DNA of 64,000 nt from Dethiobacter alkaliphilus (GCA_016841605.1 JAENYV010000007.1:124001-188000); one strand, 5' to 3'; shown: positions 1-9,274, counted from the stretch's first letter. Numbers and translations are program-made. The notes: generated by a model not told the origin, from the letters alone.

Positions 1-240
1 GGTTGTCCCCGGAACAATGATCCTGGAGAGCGGGAGATAATAATTGATCTATTATTTAAGCCTGCGGCAACCGGCTCAGGAGTCAGGAACAGGTTACCAC
101 AGGAATAATGTGCAGCAGTTTACTTGAACGGCAACTTTTGAAAATGCAGGAAATTATTTATACCGTATAGAAATATATATGACAGTGAAACTAACCATTA
201 CGGGAACTTTAGACTGATTATTATTAAAGGAGGAATCCTG
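1..240. other. Leading segment without an identifiable gene
   Basis: No complete gene is seen. Frame 2 is open from the window edge to a stop at 38-40 and could be the last 12 codons of an upstream gene, but it is too short to identify. The end of the segment holds the strong ribosome binding site (AAAGGAGG) of the aldolase gene at 241. I see no convincing sigma-A promoter; a TTGAAA near 136 has only badly spaced -10 candidates. Confidence 0.4.
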
Positions 241-1293
241 ATGATTAATAAGATTACTGAATTACTGGGGAAAGAAGCCGATTACCTATTAAACCATTCC
301 TGCAAGACAGTTTCCAAGGATCTTCTCTGCGTACCCTCTCCGGATTATGTTGACCGTGTATTGGTCGTTTCCGATCGTCCTGCACCAGTCTTGCGCAATA
401 TGCAGCTTTTATTTTCAACCGGACGTCTGGCCAAAACGGGTTACCTTTCCATTTTACCGGTGGACCAGGGAGTAGAACACTCGGCCGGAGCATCTTTTGC
501 TCCCAATCCGATCTATTTTGATCCGGAAAATATTGTCAAACTGGCTATTGAAGGAGGTTGCAACGCAGTTGCTTCTACTCTGGGAGTTTTAGGAAGCATG
601 GCACGGAAATATGCACATAAGATCCCCTTTATTCTTAAAATTAATCATAATGAACTTCTGACCTATCCGAATAAGTTTGATCAAATTCTCTTTGCCGATG
701 TTGATCAGGCTTTTGAAATGGGAGCAGTTGCCGTGGGAGCCACAATTTATTATGGTTCGGAAGAAAGCAGCAGGCAAATACAGGAAATTTCCCAGGCTTT
801 TCATTATGCACATTCCCTGGGATTGGTTACTATTCTCTGGACATATTTACGTAATGATGCTTTCAAAAAAGATAATGTCGATTATCATGCCTCAGCTGAC
901 TTAACCGGCCAGGCCAATTACCTGGGAGCCACAATAGAAGCAGATATTATAAAACAGAAACAGGCTGAAAACAATGGCGGTTTCCTTGCCATAGACTTCG
1001 GCAAGACAAATAAGAAGGTTTATTCCGATCTTTCCACAGACCATCCCATTGACCTGACCCGTTACCAGGTTGTGAATTGTCTGACTGGGCGTGCGGGGTT
1101 GATAAATTCCGGGGGACCTTCAGGGGAAAATGATATCCAGCAGGCGGTAAAAACGGCTGTCATTAATAAGAGAGCCGGAGGTATGGGGCTTATCTCCGGA
1201 AGAAAAGCCTTCCAAAAACCCATGAAAGAAGGCGTGGAAATTCTGCAGGCTATCCAGGATGTTTACCTTTGTAAGGAAATCGATCTGGCCTGA
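241..1293 (+). CDS. fbaB: Fructose-bisphosphate aldolase class I (DhnA/FbaB type)
   Basis: Schiff-base aldolase of the archaeal/DhnA type, cleaving fructose-1,6-bisphosphate to dihydroxyacetone phosphate and glyceraldehyde-3-phosphate in the cytoplasm. The 350-residue length is normal for the FbaB branch. Visible signatures are VDQGVEH (about residues 74-80), the [11 protein letters not shown] strand (130-140) and ADIIKQK near 234-240, whose first lysine fits the Schiff-base position. The ATG is preceded by AAAGGAGG at good spacing. The 3' end overlaps the start of the prepilin gene by 35 bases. The family call is firm; I infer the substrate from family membership. Confidence 0.9.
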   Translation: MINKITELLGKEADYLLNHSCKTVSKDLLCVPSPDYVDRVLVVSDRPAPVLRNMQLLFSTGRLAKTGYLSILPVDQGVEHSAGASFAPNPIYFDPENIVKLAIEGGCNAVASTLGVLGSMARKYAHKIPFILKINHNELLTYPNKFDQILFADVDQAFEMGAVAVGATIYYGSEESSRQIQEISQAFHYAHSLGLVTILWTYLRNDAFKKDNVDYHASADLTGQANYLGATIEADIIKQKQAENNGGFLAIDFGKTNKKVYSDLSTDHPIDLTRYQVVNCLTGRAGLINSGGPSGENDIQQAVKTAVINKRAGGMGLISGRKAFQKPMKEGVEILQAIQDVYLCKEIDLA

Positions 1294-1777
1294 TTATTTA
1301 AAAGAAAGCGGCAGTAGGAGAAACCGGAAAGGTTTTACTTTTCTGGAGCTGGTTATTGTCCTGGCATTATTCGGTGTCATCCTGGCAATTGCCTTGCCCC
1401 GGCTCCCTTCACTTTCCCGCCGGCAGTTGGAGACAGCAGCCCGGAAAATGGCCGGAGATCTGCGTTTGACCAGAAGCGAAGCCATTTCATCCGGAGAAAT
1501 ATGCAAAGTTAAATTTTTTGTGTATGGAGACTGTTATCTGCTAATTTTAACGGAAAAAAATCAATCAGTTCACTTGCCGGAGGGAATTCACTTTTCGGGT
1601 CTGACAACTTTTTTGACAGAAAATGGTGTTCCTTTTGTTCATTTTAATGCCCTGGGCCGTCCCAGCGGAGGGGGAACGGCCATTCTCCAATCCCAAGATG
1701 GGGACGAGCGTTATATTATTGTTACTCCGGTAACAGGGAGGGTAAGAATAGCAAATGAACCGCCTCAACACTGGTAA
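1259..1777 (+). CDS. Orphan type IV prepilin-like (GspH/FimT-type) protein
   Basis: A 172-residue protein with a type III (prepilin) signal. After a basic leader of about 25 residues comes [20 protein letters not shown], that is the G/F cleavage site, the +5 glutamate and a hydrophobic helix. The rest is a small pseudopilin-like domain, as in GspH/FimT minor pilins. Processing would need a prepilin peptidase encoded elsewhere. ATG 1259 is the only usual start; it lies inside the aldolase gene and has a poor ribosome binding site, so translation may be coupled. No other pilus gene is in the window, so its machine (competence, secretion or pilus) is unknown. Confidence 0.75.
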   Translation: MFTFVRKSIWPDYLKESGSRRNRKGFTFLELVIVLALFGVILAIALPRLPSLSRRQLETAARKMAGDLRLTRSEAISSGEICKVKFFVYGDCYLLILTEKNQSVHLPEGIHFSGLTTFLTENGVPFVHFNALGRPSGGGTAILQSQDGDERYIIVTPVTGRVRIANEPPQHW

Positions 1778-1945
1778 AACTGTTTATTAACCGTTTATTC
1801 CCCATAATACGGTTGTATTGTGCAATTTTTAAAAAAACGGCGTTATTTTCCTTTGTAGCAGGATTTTTTCCCCAGAAGTTGAATTTAGATATTAATAGAG
1901 GAAATAGTAAAAAATAAGGCTGTACAGAGCAAGGGAGGTGAAAAC

Positions 1946-3028
1946 ATAGAAAATAAAAGCATACAAAAACGGATAACAAAACTTCGTTCGAAACTGGATG
2001 CCCGTAATATTAAGGCTTTTTTGATCACACATTTACCGAACATATTTTACCTGAGCGGTTTTTCGGGAAGTAGCGGTTTTTTATGTATAACAGAAAAGAC
2101 GGCACATCTCTACACGGATTTTCGCTATCTTCAACAAGCTTCTGAAGAAGCCCCCTTTTTTGAAATAATTAAAGTGGGCAACAGTGAAGATTTTTCCGAG
2201 ATGGTTACTTTTTTAGCAAAAAGTGGAATCAAAAATCTTTCTGTTGAGGAAGAATACCTGACGCTCCGAGTGTACAACCAGCTGCAAAAAGCTGCTCAGG
2301 GGATAGAGTTACATTCCCAACTCCATTTTGTTGAAGAGATTCGGGCTATTAAAGAAGAGAGTGAAGTTGAAAAAATTGCAACCGCGGCAAGAATTGCCGA
2401 TAAAGCATTTCTGCAAATTCTTCCACTTATTAAACCAGGTATGCGAGAAGAAGAAATTGCCCTGGAGCTGGAATATCGTTTGCGCAAAGAAGGCTCCCAG
2501 AAAAATCCCTTCGATATAATTGTAGCATCCGGTCCTCGCTCAGCATTACCCCACGGGTTGGCTTCACCCAGGATTATCGGTGAGGGAGAACTGATAACAA
2601 TAGATTTTGGTGCTGTTTTTGCAGGGTATTCTTCCGATATGACCCGTACATTTGTGCTGGGTGCACCTTCAAAAAAGCAACGGGATATTTACAAATTGGT
2701 CCTTGACGCTCAGGAATTAGCCATGCAAAACTTAACGGCAGGAAATCATTGTCAGGCGATTGATGCATTGACACGTGAGCATTTTCAAAAGAATGGTTAT
2801 GCTTCTTTCTTCGGTCATGGCTTGGGGCACGGCGTGGGTCTGGAAGTCCACGAACTTCCCACTCTTTCACCAAAAGGGAATCGGACTCTTGAGGAAGGGA
2901 TGGTTTTTACCGTTGAACCCGGGCTTTATTTCGAAGGTTGGGGAGGCGTACGGATTGAAGATCTTGTTGTTTTGCACAACAATGGTCCCAAAATCCTCAC
3001 TTCCAGCCCGAAGGGACTGTCAATCTAG
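1946..3028 (+). CDS. pepP: Xaa-Pro aminopeptidase/dipeptidase (M24), apparent AUA start
   Basis: Cytoplasmic two-metal M24 peptidase that cleaves X-Pro bonds. Metal ligands are visible: DFG...SSDMTR (two Asp), GHGLGHGVG (His), TVEPG (Glu) and VRIED (Glu). The first ordinary start codon is TTG 2021, but this would cut off the usual N-terminal helix. The same frame is open 25 codons further up to ATA 1946, which sits 5-7 bases after a near-ideal AAGGGAGGTG. The added residues (RITKLRSKLD...) match the usual beginning of the family, giving 360 residues. The start is therefore either a true AUA or an ATG mutated or misread as ATA. The gene precedes efp, as in many Firmicutes. Confidence 0.85.
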   Translation: MENKSIQKRITKLRSKLDARNIKAFLITHLPNIFYLSGFSGSSGFLCITEKTAHLYTDFRYLQQASEEAPFFEIIKVGNSEDFSEMVTFLAKSGIKNLSVEEEYLTLRVYNQLQKAAQGIELHSQLHFVEEIRAIKEESEVEKIATAARIADKAFLQILPLIKPGMREEEIALELEYRLRKEGSQKNPFDIIVASGPRSALPHGLASPRIIGEGELITIDFGAVFAGYSSDMTRTFVLGAPSKKQRDIYKLVLDAQELAMQNLTAGNHCQAIDALTREHFQKNGYASFFGHGLGHGVGLEVHELPTLSPKGNRTLEEGMVFTVEPGLYFEGWGGVRIEDLVVLHNNGPKILTSSPKGLSI

Positions 3029-3122
3029 AAATATAGATATAAACAAACAAACAAATAACTGTACAGACGAAAAATATGAACTTTTACAGTTTTTTATCTT
3101 ATACGGGGGAGTGATTTAATGA

Positions 3123-3680
3123 ATGATTTCCAGCAATGATTTTCATACAGGACTGACTATTGAACTTGACGGAGAGATCTATATTGTAATAGAATTCCAG
3201 CATGTTAAACCGGGAAAAGGTGCTGCTTTTGTCCGCTCCAAACTAAAAAATATGCGCAGTGGAGCGACAACAGAAAAAACCTTCCGGGCCGGTGAGAAAA
3301 TAGCCAGGGCGCTCATTGAGAAAAAAGAAATGGAGTATCTGTACAGTACAGGGGAAGAGTTTATCTTTATGGATATGGAAAGTTATGAACAAGTTTCTTT
3401 AAATTCAAACCAGCTCGGAGAGAGTTTAAAATTTTTAAAGGAAAATATGCGCTTGCTTGTTATGGTGTTTAAAGGGGAAGTTATCGGTATTGAAATGCCC
3501 AATTCCGTAGAGTTGACTGTTGTGGAAACAGACCCTGGGTTTAAAGGGGATACCGCCTCGGGAGGCAGTAAGCCCGCCAAACTGGAGACCGGATTCGTTG
3601 TCCAGGTACCTTTTTTTATTAATGAAGGGGATATCCTGAGAATAGATACCCGGACCGGTGCGTATATTGAACGTGTTTAG
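3123..3680 (+). CDS. efp: Elongation factor P
   Basis: EF-P, 185 residues, which rescues ribosomes stalled at polyproline stretches. It has the full three-domain length: KOW-like N-terminal domain, central OB domain and C-terminal OB domain ending [22 protein letters not shown]-like. The tip loop reads [10 protein letters not shown], so the lysine that may be modified is present. ATG 3123 follows a GGGGGAGTG at somewhat long spacing. It lies 94 bp after the Pro-peptidase gene, a common pairing that suits the shared theme of proline-containing proteins. Confidence 0.96.
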   Translation: MISSNDFHTGLTIELDGEIYIVIEFQHVKPGKGAAFVRSKLKNMRSGATTEKTFRAGEKIARALIEKKEMEYLYSTGEEFIFMDMESYEQVSLNSNQLGESLKFLKENMRLLVMVFKGEVIGIEMPNSVELTVVETDPGFKGDTASGGSKPAKLETGFVVQVPFFINEGDILRIDTRTGAYIERV

Positions 3681-3755
3681 TCAAAAATAAATATAAATGA
3701 CTAAGCTGTTGTTCCGCTAATTAACGGGGGCTACAGTTAAAGGAGGCTGGCAAGG

Positions 3756-4253
3756 ATGGACGATCTGAATTCTAAACTGGGATATCTTAAAGGATTGGCT
3801 GATGGATTGGGGATTAACGATGAAACAAAAGAAGGAAAAGTTATTCAGCAGATGATTCTTTTATTGGATGAAATGGGTCGCTCTCTGGAAGAACTTAAAG
3901 ATGATTATGAGGAGCTTTTTTCGTATGTTGAAGCAATAGACCAGGATCTGACGGAACTGGAAGATGAATTATTGGAAGAAGACGACGATGATGACGACGA
4001 TGACGACGATTATGATGATTATGATGACGAAGATGATGATGTTTTTGACGAACATGATGTAAGCTTTACAGTTGAATGTCCGGAATGCCGTCAGGAAGTT
4101 GTTATTGATGAAGACATTCTGGAAGATGAAGAATCATTTGAAGTGCTCTGCCCAAATTGCGGAAGAGTAGTTTTTATTAATGATGAGGAAGAATGGGAAA
4201 ATGATCTTGATGAATTCGAAGATGAAAAGATAGAAGAAGATAAAAATAATTAG
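3756..4253 (+). CDS. CD1247 N-terminal-domain protein with acidic tract and zinc ribbon
   Basis: A 165-residue protein of unknown function. The N-terminal part, about 75 residues, is helical (KLGYLKGLADGLGI...) and matches what is annotated as the CD1247 N-terminal domain. It is followed by an unbroken acidic Asp/Glu/Tyr tract (about residues 73-98). Two CxxC pairs (CPECR near 109, CPNCG near 133) form a probable zinc ribbon, and the tail is acidic. A strong AAAGGAGG precedes ATG 3756. Such genes typically lie between efp and spoIIIAA in clostridia, as here. The zinc ribbon suggests contact with nucleic acid or protein, but no activity can be assigned. Confidence 0.75.
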   Translation: MDDLNSKLGYLKGLADGLGINDETKEGKVIQQMILLLDEMGRSLEELKDDYEELFSYVEAIDQDLTELEDELLEEDDDDDDDDDDYDDYDDEDDDVFDEHDVSFTVECPECRQEVVIDEDILEDEESFEVLCPNCGRVVFINDEEEWENDLDEFEDEKIEEDKNN

Positions 4254-4270
4254 ACGTTTTTAACTGCAGG

Positions 4271-4303
4271 AAATCCTCCGGTCTACCGGGGGATTTTTTT
4301 TTT
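4271..4303 (+). terminator. Intrinsic terminator after the CD1247-type gene
   Basis: Inverted repeat AATCCTCCGG / CCGGGGGATT (4272-4281 and 4286-4295, one G-U pair) with a TCTA loop, running into nine T. It separates the efp group from the spoIIIA operon. Confidence 0.85.
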
Positions 4304-4399
4304 GAGAAAAATTTCCGGAGGTATAAAAAGATCTTCATTGCCATATGTATTTTCAAGAGGAAAGATCCTCAAGAAAGATGAAAACGGGGTGAAAAACCG

Positions 4400-5398
4400 G
4401 TGCTTGACGCCTCCATAGATATAAAAAAACAGATCTGCCCTTTTCTGGCCCCAAAATTAAGGGCAATTATTGAACATCTACCTTATGAACTTTTAGCGAA
4501 AACAGAAGAAATTCGCTTGAGGTTTTCCAGGCCTTTACTTATTTGCTGGGCGGGGGGAGAATCCTATCTCGGAGAAGATGGTCCTGTTGCCGGTCCTGGT
4601 GAAGCGTACCTGTTATCCGGAGAGGACTTGAGGCAAACAATTGAGTTGATTAGCAGTTACTCGCTCTATGCTTGCGAAGATGAAATCAGACAGGGTTATC
4701 TAACCATTCCAGGAGGGCACCGGGTCGGGCTGGCCGGAAGAGTCGTTCTGGAAAAGGGAACGATTAAAGTGATCCGGGATATTAATTCGTGTAATATTCG
4801 CATTGCCAGACAGGTTACGGGAGCTGGAGAAAGAGTGTTTCCTTTTCTCATTGACCGGAGGTTGGGAAGGATATTTCATTCTCTTATCATTTCGCCTCCT
4901 CAGGGAGGAAAGACCACGCTTTTAAGGGATCTTGCTCGGATTATTAGCGATGGAATCGGGGTTTTAGGTCAAAGGGGACAAAAAGTGGGTATTGTTGATG
5001 AACGTTCTGAAATAGCCGGTTGTTACAGGGGAGTTCCTCAGCTTGATGTCGGTCTGCGAACAGATGTGCTGGATGCCTGCCCCAAGGCAGAAGGCATTAT
5101 GCTTATGTTACGTTCCTTATCACCACAAGTTATTATTACTGATGAAATCGGACGTGAAGAAGATGCCCGGGCTATTGAGGAAGCTGTCCATGCCGGTGTC
5201 ACGATTATTGCTTCAGCTCACGGGTCTTCTCTGGAGGATATTATGCACAGGCCAATCTTACGGGAACTACTGGAAAAAAATTATTTTGAGCGGCTGGTTT
5301 TTCTCAGCAATAAACGGGGCCCAGGTACTTTGGAAATGATTATTGAAGGAGAACGGGGGCTGCCTCTTTATTCCGCCAACACCGGGGGAGAACTATGA
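4400..5398 (+). CDS. spoIIIAA: Stage III sporulation protein AA (ATPase)
   Basis: A 332-residue secretion-type ATPase related to PilT/VirB11, first gene of the spoIIIA operon. It is thought to power the SpoIIIA-SpoIIQ channel between mother cell and forespore. Walker A reads SPPQGGKTTLLRD (about residues 165-177). A VDERSEIAG segment and IITDEIGR (Walker B region) follow. The GTG start at 4400 follows GGGGTGAAAA. It lies 90 bp downstream of a terminator, so the operon has its own promoter. Sigma-E control is expected from the family; I found only a weak ATA...CATATGTAT candidate near 4323-4350. Confidence 0.95.
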   Translation: MLDASIDIKKQICPFLAPKLRAIIEHLPYELLAKTEEIRLRFSRPLLICWAGGESYLGEDGPVAGPGEAYLLSGEDLRQTIELISSYSLYACEDEIRQGYLTIPGGHRVGLAGRVVLEKGTIKVIRDINSCNIRIARQVTGAGERVFPFLIDRRLGRIFHSLIISPPQGGKTTLLRDLARIISDGIGVLGQRGQKVGIVDERSEIAGCYRGVPQLDVGLRTDVLDACPKAEGIMLMLRSLSPQVIITDEIGREEDARAIEEAVHAGVTIIASAHGSSLEDIMHRPILRELLEKNYFERLVFLSNKRGPGTLEMIIEGERGLPLYSANTGGEL

Positions 5399-5410
5399 AA
5401 GGAGATGTCT

Positions 5411-5926
5411 ATGAAACTTGTCGGCGCTGCCTTGATAATTTTCACAGCCTACCTGATGGGATGCCAGGTTTGCGCCTTATATCAGCGAAGAGTCCGCTAC
5501 CTGGAAGAAATTATTATGGGTCTGGAGCTCTTTCGAGCAGAGGTTAATTATGGTCTGACTCCCTTGCCCCAGGCTTTCCAAAATATCGGTAAAAAATTTA
5601 AAAATCCTGTGGGCTCCCTTTTTGTTGATTTTTCTTTGTCCTTGCTCCAAGGGAAAGGACTAAGTGCATTAGAGTGCTGGAGAGCTGTTCTTGAGAAGAG
5701 AAGTTCCGAACTGGCTTTAAAAGATGAGCAGATGGAAATACTGGAGAGGCTTGGATCTACCTGGGGACAGGGGGATAAAGACGGACAGAGAAAGCAAATT
5801 TCCTTAATTCAGGAATTACTGAAACATGCTCTGGAAGGAGCACGTAATGAACGGCAAAAAAATGATAAGCTTTGGAAGTATCTGGGACTTCTGGGAGGAG
5901 TAACAGTAGTGCTTTTTCTTATTTAA
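5411..5926 (+). CDS. spoIIIAB: Stage III sporulation protein AB
   Basis: A 171-residue membrane-anchored subunit of the SpoIIIA complex, similar in fold class to type II secretion GspF-like proteins. There are hydrophobic segments at both ends (KLVGAALIIFTAYLMG at the start, LGLLGGVTVVLFLI at the end) with a helical cytoplasmic region between. I chose ATG 5411 because the upstream ATG 5405 lies inside the AAAGGAG ribosome binding site. It starts 12 bp after spoIIIAA. Confidence 0.94.
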   Translation: MKLVGAALIIFTAYLMGCQVCALYQRRVRYLEEIIMGLELFRAEVNYGLTPLPQAFQNIGKKFKNPVGSLFVDFSLSLLQGKGLSALECWRAVLEKRSSELALKDEQMEILERLGSTWGQGDKDGQRKQISLIQELLKHALEGARNERQKNDKLWKYLGLLGGVTVVLFLI

Positions 5927-5978
5927 AAAAAAGCCAAGCCTTCCGGAGCCGGACTATTTTTAAAAAAGGGGGTTCAAA

Positions 5979-6185
5979 ATGGATCTTTTACGCATAGACC
6001 TTCTTTTTCAAATTGCAGGTATCGGCATTTTTATCTCCGTCCTGAACATTGTCCTCAAGCAAGCGGGAAAAGAAGAGCAGGCCCAAATGTTGACATTGGT
6101 CGGAGTTGTCATCGTTCTTCTGTTGGTCTTACAATTACTGGGCGATTTATTTGAAAGTATTCGGGTCATCTTTAACCTGTTTTAA
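5979..6185 (+). CDS. spoIIIAC: Stage III sporulation protein AC
   Basis: A 68-residue integral membrane protein with two hydrophobic helices (about residues 8-28 and 38-58) joined by the loop KQAGKEEQAQ, typical of SpoIIIAC. It belongs to the SpoIIIA export apparatus of the mother-cell membrane. Start ATG 5979 follows AAAAAAGGGGG. It is related in sequence to the first part of SpoIIIAD, the next gene. Confidence 0.94.
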   Translation: MDLLRIDLLFQIAGIGIFISVLNIVLKQAGKEEQAQMLTLVGVVIVLLLVLQLLGDLFESIRVIFNLF

Positions 6186-6197
6186 GCGGGTGATTTT

Positions 6198-6584
6198 GTG
6201 GAAATTATCCAGGTTGTGAGTTTCGCCGTTATTGCAGCGATTTTTATTCTTTTTATCCGTCAGAGTCGCCCGGAAATAGCCCAGTTATTATCCATCGCCG
6301 TGGGTGTAATTGTCGTAATATATCTACTTGGGTATTTAAAGATGGTCATTGATGTGATCACGCAAATGGCTCTGGAGGCACAAGTTAATCCCCTTTTTTT
6401 ACGTACTCTTTTGAGAGTGATCGGTGTGGCTTACCTGGCCGAGTTCGGCGCACAGATATGCCGTGATGCCGGAGAAAGCAGCATAGCCGGCAAAATTGAA
6501 TTTGCAGGTAAAATTATTATTCTGGTTATGGCTATCCCTATTCTGGTCTCCGTTCTGGAAGGTATTATCAATTTTATTCCTTAA
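6198..6584 (+). CDS. spoIIIAD: Stage III sporulation protein AD
   Basis: A 128-residue membrane protein with about four hydrophobic segments, of normal length. The RQSRPEIAQLLSIAVG loop resembles that of SpoIIIAC, while the second half (TLLRVIGVAYLAEFGAQICRDAGE) is typical of SpoIIIAD. Start is GTG 6198, 12 bp after spoIIIAC, with a modest AAGCGGGTG site. Confidence 0.94.
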   Translation: MEIIQVVSFAVIAAIFILFIRQSRPEIAQLLSIAVGVIVVIYLLGYLKMVIDVITQMALEAQVNPLFLRTLLRVIGVAYLAEFGAQICRDAGESSIAGKIEFAGKIIILVMAIPILVSVLEGIINFIP

Positions 6585-6652
6585 CGAATCTTATTCCTTA
6601 ACAATTTAACAATGATGAAAAAGAAAAGCCCCCGGGATGGAGGAATACCGCC

Positions 6653-7915
6653 TTGACTATTCTGGAAAAGAAGAAAAAAATACCTGTTCCCTTAATTTTT
6701 GTCATCCTCATCTTTATCCTTGCGGGTCCCGGTATCAATCTGCTGTCTACCGGAGACGGAATAAAGCATTGTTCAGCCGCTACTCCGGTAACAGCGGGCA
6801 ACACACCGGCAGAAGGGACTGAACAGGACCGGATTAATCAAAACGGCAGCGGATTACCGGCAGAATGGAAACAGGTTGAAGAATATTGGAATGAAGTTGA
6901 AGAAGAAATGAAAGACTTTTTACCGTCCTGGAGTTTAAAGGATATCTGGGAAGGTGAAAGGGAAAGCATGCTGCCGGGTCTCGGTGAAGTTGCCCGGGGA
7001 CTTTCCCGGTATTTTTTTTCAGAAATTGTTATGAATCTCCACCTTTTGGGACAACTAATTTTACTGGCTGTGGCAGCCTCCCTGCTTAAAAATCTTCAGG
7101 GGGCCTTTGGGAGCAGGGAAGTCGCTTCCCTGACAGAGACGATTATCTTTTTTGTCTTGCTGGGTGTTGTCATGGGAAGCTTTACCCTGGCTGTAGAGAT
7201 AGGGAAAAACGCGGTGGAAAAAATGGTTGATTTTATGCTGGCACTGGTTCCGGTTTTACTGACATTAATGGCTTCCATGGGACATATAACTTCAGTAAGT
7301 TTGTTTCATCCCTTGATAATTTTTGCAGTCAATCTGATGGCTTCCTTAACCCGCAACGCGATTTTTCCACTTATTTACTTTGCTACGATCCTGTACCTGG
7401 TTAATCATTTTTCACCTCAGTTTAAAATTAGCCGGCTGGCTGATCTCTTTAAAGATATTTGCCTTTGGGGACTTGGCCTGATGTTTACGCTTTTTTTAGG
7501 TCTTACTGCTATTCAAGGAGTTGCGGGAGGTATCGGAGATGCCTTAACACTAAGAACAGCCAAATTTATGACAGGAGCTTTCATCCCGGTCGTAGGTAAA
7601 ATGCTGGCTGATTCCGTAGAAACAGTTTTGGGCTACTCACTACTTCTAAAAAACAGCGCAACCATTGCAGGATTAATCGTTCTTTTACTTATGATCGTCT
7701 TTCCCCTCATAAAGCTGCTGGCACTGGTAATGATTTATAAATTATCAGGGGCTTTGGTACAACCCCTGGGAGAAACAACTCTGGGAGATGCCCTGCAGAC
7801 GATGAGTAATTGCCTGATTTTGGTTTTTTCTGCGGTTGCCACCGTGGCACTGGCCTTTTTCATCGGCATTGCCATTGTTGTGGGAGCCAGTAACGCGACA
7901 GTGATGTTACGTTAA
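6653..7915 (+). CDS. spoIIIAE: Stage III sporulation protein AE
   Basis: The large polytopic subunit of the SpoIIIA complex, 420 residues. It has an N-terminal signal-like segment (about residues 10-30), a soluble region of about 80 residues, then some seven or eight hydrophobic helices from about residue 125 to the end. The TTG start at 6653 is chosen because GATGGAGG lies at correct spacing and no ATG follows before the signal segment. The soluble region after the signal is moderately longer than in B. subtilis. Confidence 0.93.
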   Translation: MTILEKKKKIPVPLIFVILIFILAGPGINLLSTGDGIKHCSAATPVTAGNTPAEGTEQDRINQNGSGLPAEWKQVEEYWNEVEEEMKDFLPSWSLKDIWEGERESMLPGLGEVARGLSRYFFSEIVMNLHLLGQLILLAVAASLLKNLQGAFGSREVASLTETIIFFVLLGVVMGSFTLAVEIGKNAVEKMVDFMLALVPVLLTLMASMGHITSVSLFHPLIIFAVNLMASLTRNAIFPLIYFATILYLVNHFSPQFKISRLADLFKDICLWGLGLMFTLFLGLTAIQGVAGGIGDALTLRTAKFMTGAFIPVVGKMLADSVETVLGYSLLLKNSATIAGLIVLLLMIVFPLIKLLALVMIYKLSGALVQPLGETTLGDALQTMSNCLILVFSAVATVALAFFIGIAIVVGASNATVMLR

Positions 7916-7932
7916 AGGGATTGGAGTCAGAC

Positions 7933-8622
7933 ATGATTGAAACAATCGGTAACCTCGTACGTTATATCGTAATTTTGCTTTTTCTAACCGTCCTTCTGGA
8001 AATGATCCTTCCTCAAGGAATATTTCGCAGTTATCTGCGGGTTCTAGTCGGAATTTTACTAATTTTTACCATTCTATCGCCGTTGCAAAAAATTATGCAT
8101 ATCACCCCCCTCCTGAATGAAGACAATGTATTTGCGGGGACAGAAATGGAGAGGGAAGATCTGGAGCAGATTCTTGCCGGAGGAGAAGCGCTGCAAAAAG
8201 AAAACGAAAGTCTGGCCCTGCAAGATTACCGCAGTAATATTTTTACACTGCTGGAAAACGAGCTTAACGAAAAATTCGGTAAAGATTTGCTCCAATTGGA
8301 AGTTTCTTTAGAGGAAGATTCCTCAAGCGAGGAATTCGGTTCACTACAGGAACTTTCTCTCATTATTCAAGATAGGGAAGAAAAGCAGATGGAAAAGAAG
8401 GGGGCGATTAAAGTGGAAAAAATTCACATTAAGGTCCACAATACCGCTGAAACCGCTGAAACTGCCGAAGCCTCTAAAAAGGAAAAGGTAACTTCAAGTG
8501 GGCCCTCCATAACGGAAGAAGACGTAGATGTTAAAGTTCAAGAAGAGAGGATCATAGAAAGACATCTGGCTTCATTCTTTCAGATTTCTCCGGAAAAAGT
8601 TAAGGTAAAAATTTTACCATGA
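7933..8622 (+). CDS. spoIIIAF: Stage III sporulation protein AF
   Basis: A 229-residue membrane-anchored protein with two N-terminal hydrophobic helices (residues about 8-28 and 34-54) followed by a soluble region containing charged coiled-coil-like stretches. It has a degenerate repeat of T/A-E (TAETAETAEAS near residue 173), larger than the minimal SpoIIIAF. The ATG at 7933 is preferred over TTG 7921 because the TTGGAG site sits six bases upstream of it. Confidence 0.92.
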   Translation: MIETIGNLVRYIVILLFLTVLLEMILPQGIFRSYLRVLVGILLIFTILSPLQKIMHITPLLNEDNVFAGTEMEREDLEQILAGGEALQKENESLALQDYRSNIFTLLENELNEKFGKDLLQLEVSLEEDSSSEEFGSLQELSLIIQDREEKQMEKKGAIKVEKIHIKVHNTAETAETAEASKKEKVTSSGPSITEEDVDVKVQEERIIERHLASFFQISPEKVKVKILP

Positions 8623-8638
8623 TATTGGAGGTAAAAAA

Positions 8639-9274
8639 ATGTCTGGGAAAAAAGAGACAAAAGGTAGTAATATTTTTGAACTTTTGAAAACATGGGAGGG
8701 ATGGCAGGGTAAAAAGAAAAATTCCTTTCTCTTAATTTTATTGCTCCTGGGGGTTTTGTTAATGTTTGCCGGTTCCTTCTTTAAATCGGCCTCCCCCAAA
8801 CCCACTCCTGAGTCTAGTCAAATTAAATATCAAGATAACTTCCCGGATAACAATATTCAGGAAAATTATGAAAAGGAGCTGACCGGGGAGTTGACCGATA
8901 TCCTTGAACAGATGGAGGGAGTAAGCAATGTCCGTGTATTGATTACGTATGAGAAAAGTAAAGAATCCGTTTATGCTCAGGTTACGGAAGAGAGTAGAAA
9001 AGAAACAACGGAAAAGGATACGGAAGGGGGGACGAGGGATATTATTGAAACTACCATGAAAGAAGAATATGTCTTACTCCAGGAGGGAGGTGGCGGAGAA
9101 AGGGCTCTACTCCTCATGGAAAATAAGCCCAAAGTAAAGGGAGTCCTGGTTGTGGCGAAAGGGGCGGAAAACGCCGAATTACGCTTAAAAATGCTGCGAG
9201 CAATTCAGAGCTTAATGGGCTTACCTGCTCACCGGATTGCAGTTCTCCCTTGGGGTGATCCGGATGAGAAGTAG
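8639..9274 (+). CDS. spoIIIAG: Stage III sporulation protein AG
   Basis: A 211-residue ring-forming subunit of the SpoIIIA-SpoIIQ channel. A cytoplasmic N-terminus of about 30 residues is followed by one transmembrane helix (SFLLILLLLGVLLMFAGS) and a periplasmic-side ring-building region with the family pattern LEQMEGVSNVRVLITYE and KGVLVVAKGA...LRLKMLRAIQSL. The start ATG follows TATTGGAGGT. Full length, no defects seen. Confidence 0.94.
   Translation: MSGKKETKGSNIFELLKTWEGWQGKKKNSFLLILLLLGVLLMFAGSFFKSASPKPTPESSQIKYQDNFPDNNIQENYEKELTGELTDILEQMEGVSNVRVLITYEKSKESVYAQVTEESRKETTEKDTEGGTRDIIETTMKEEYVLLQEGGGGERALLLMENKPKVKGVLVVAKGAENAELRLKMLRAIQSLMGLPAHRIAVLPWGDPDEK

Noticed and set aside
136-170. 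Sigma-A promoter before the aldolase gene
   Set aside because: TTGAAA is present, but possible -10 boxes lie at 15 or 22 bases, outside normal spacing.
4323-4350. Sigma-E promoter before spoIIIAA
   Set aside because: ATA and CATATGTAT are present, but the -10 deviates from the usual pattern; not strong enough to list.
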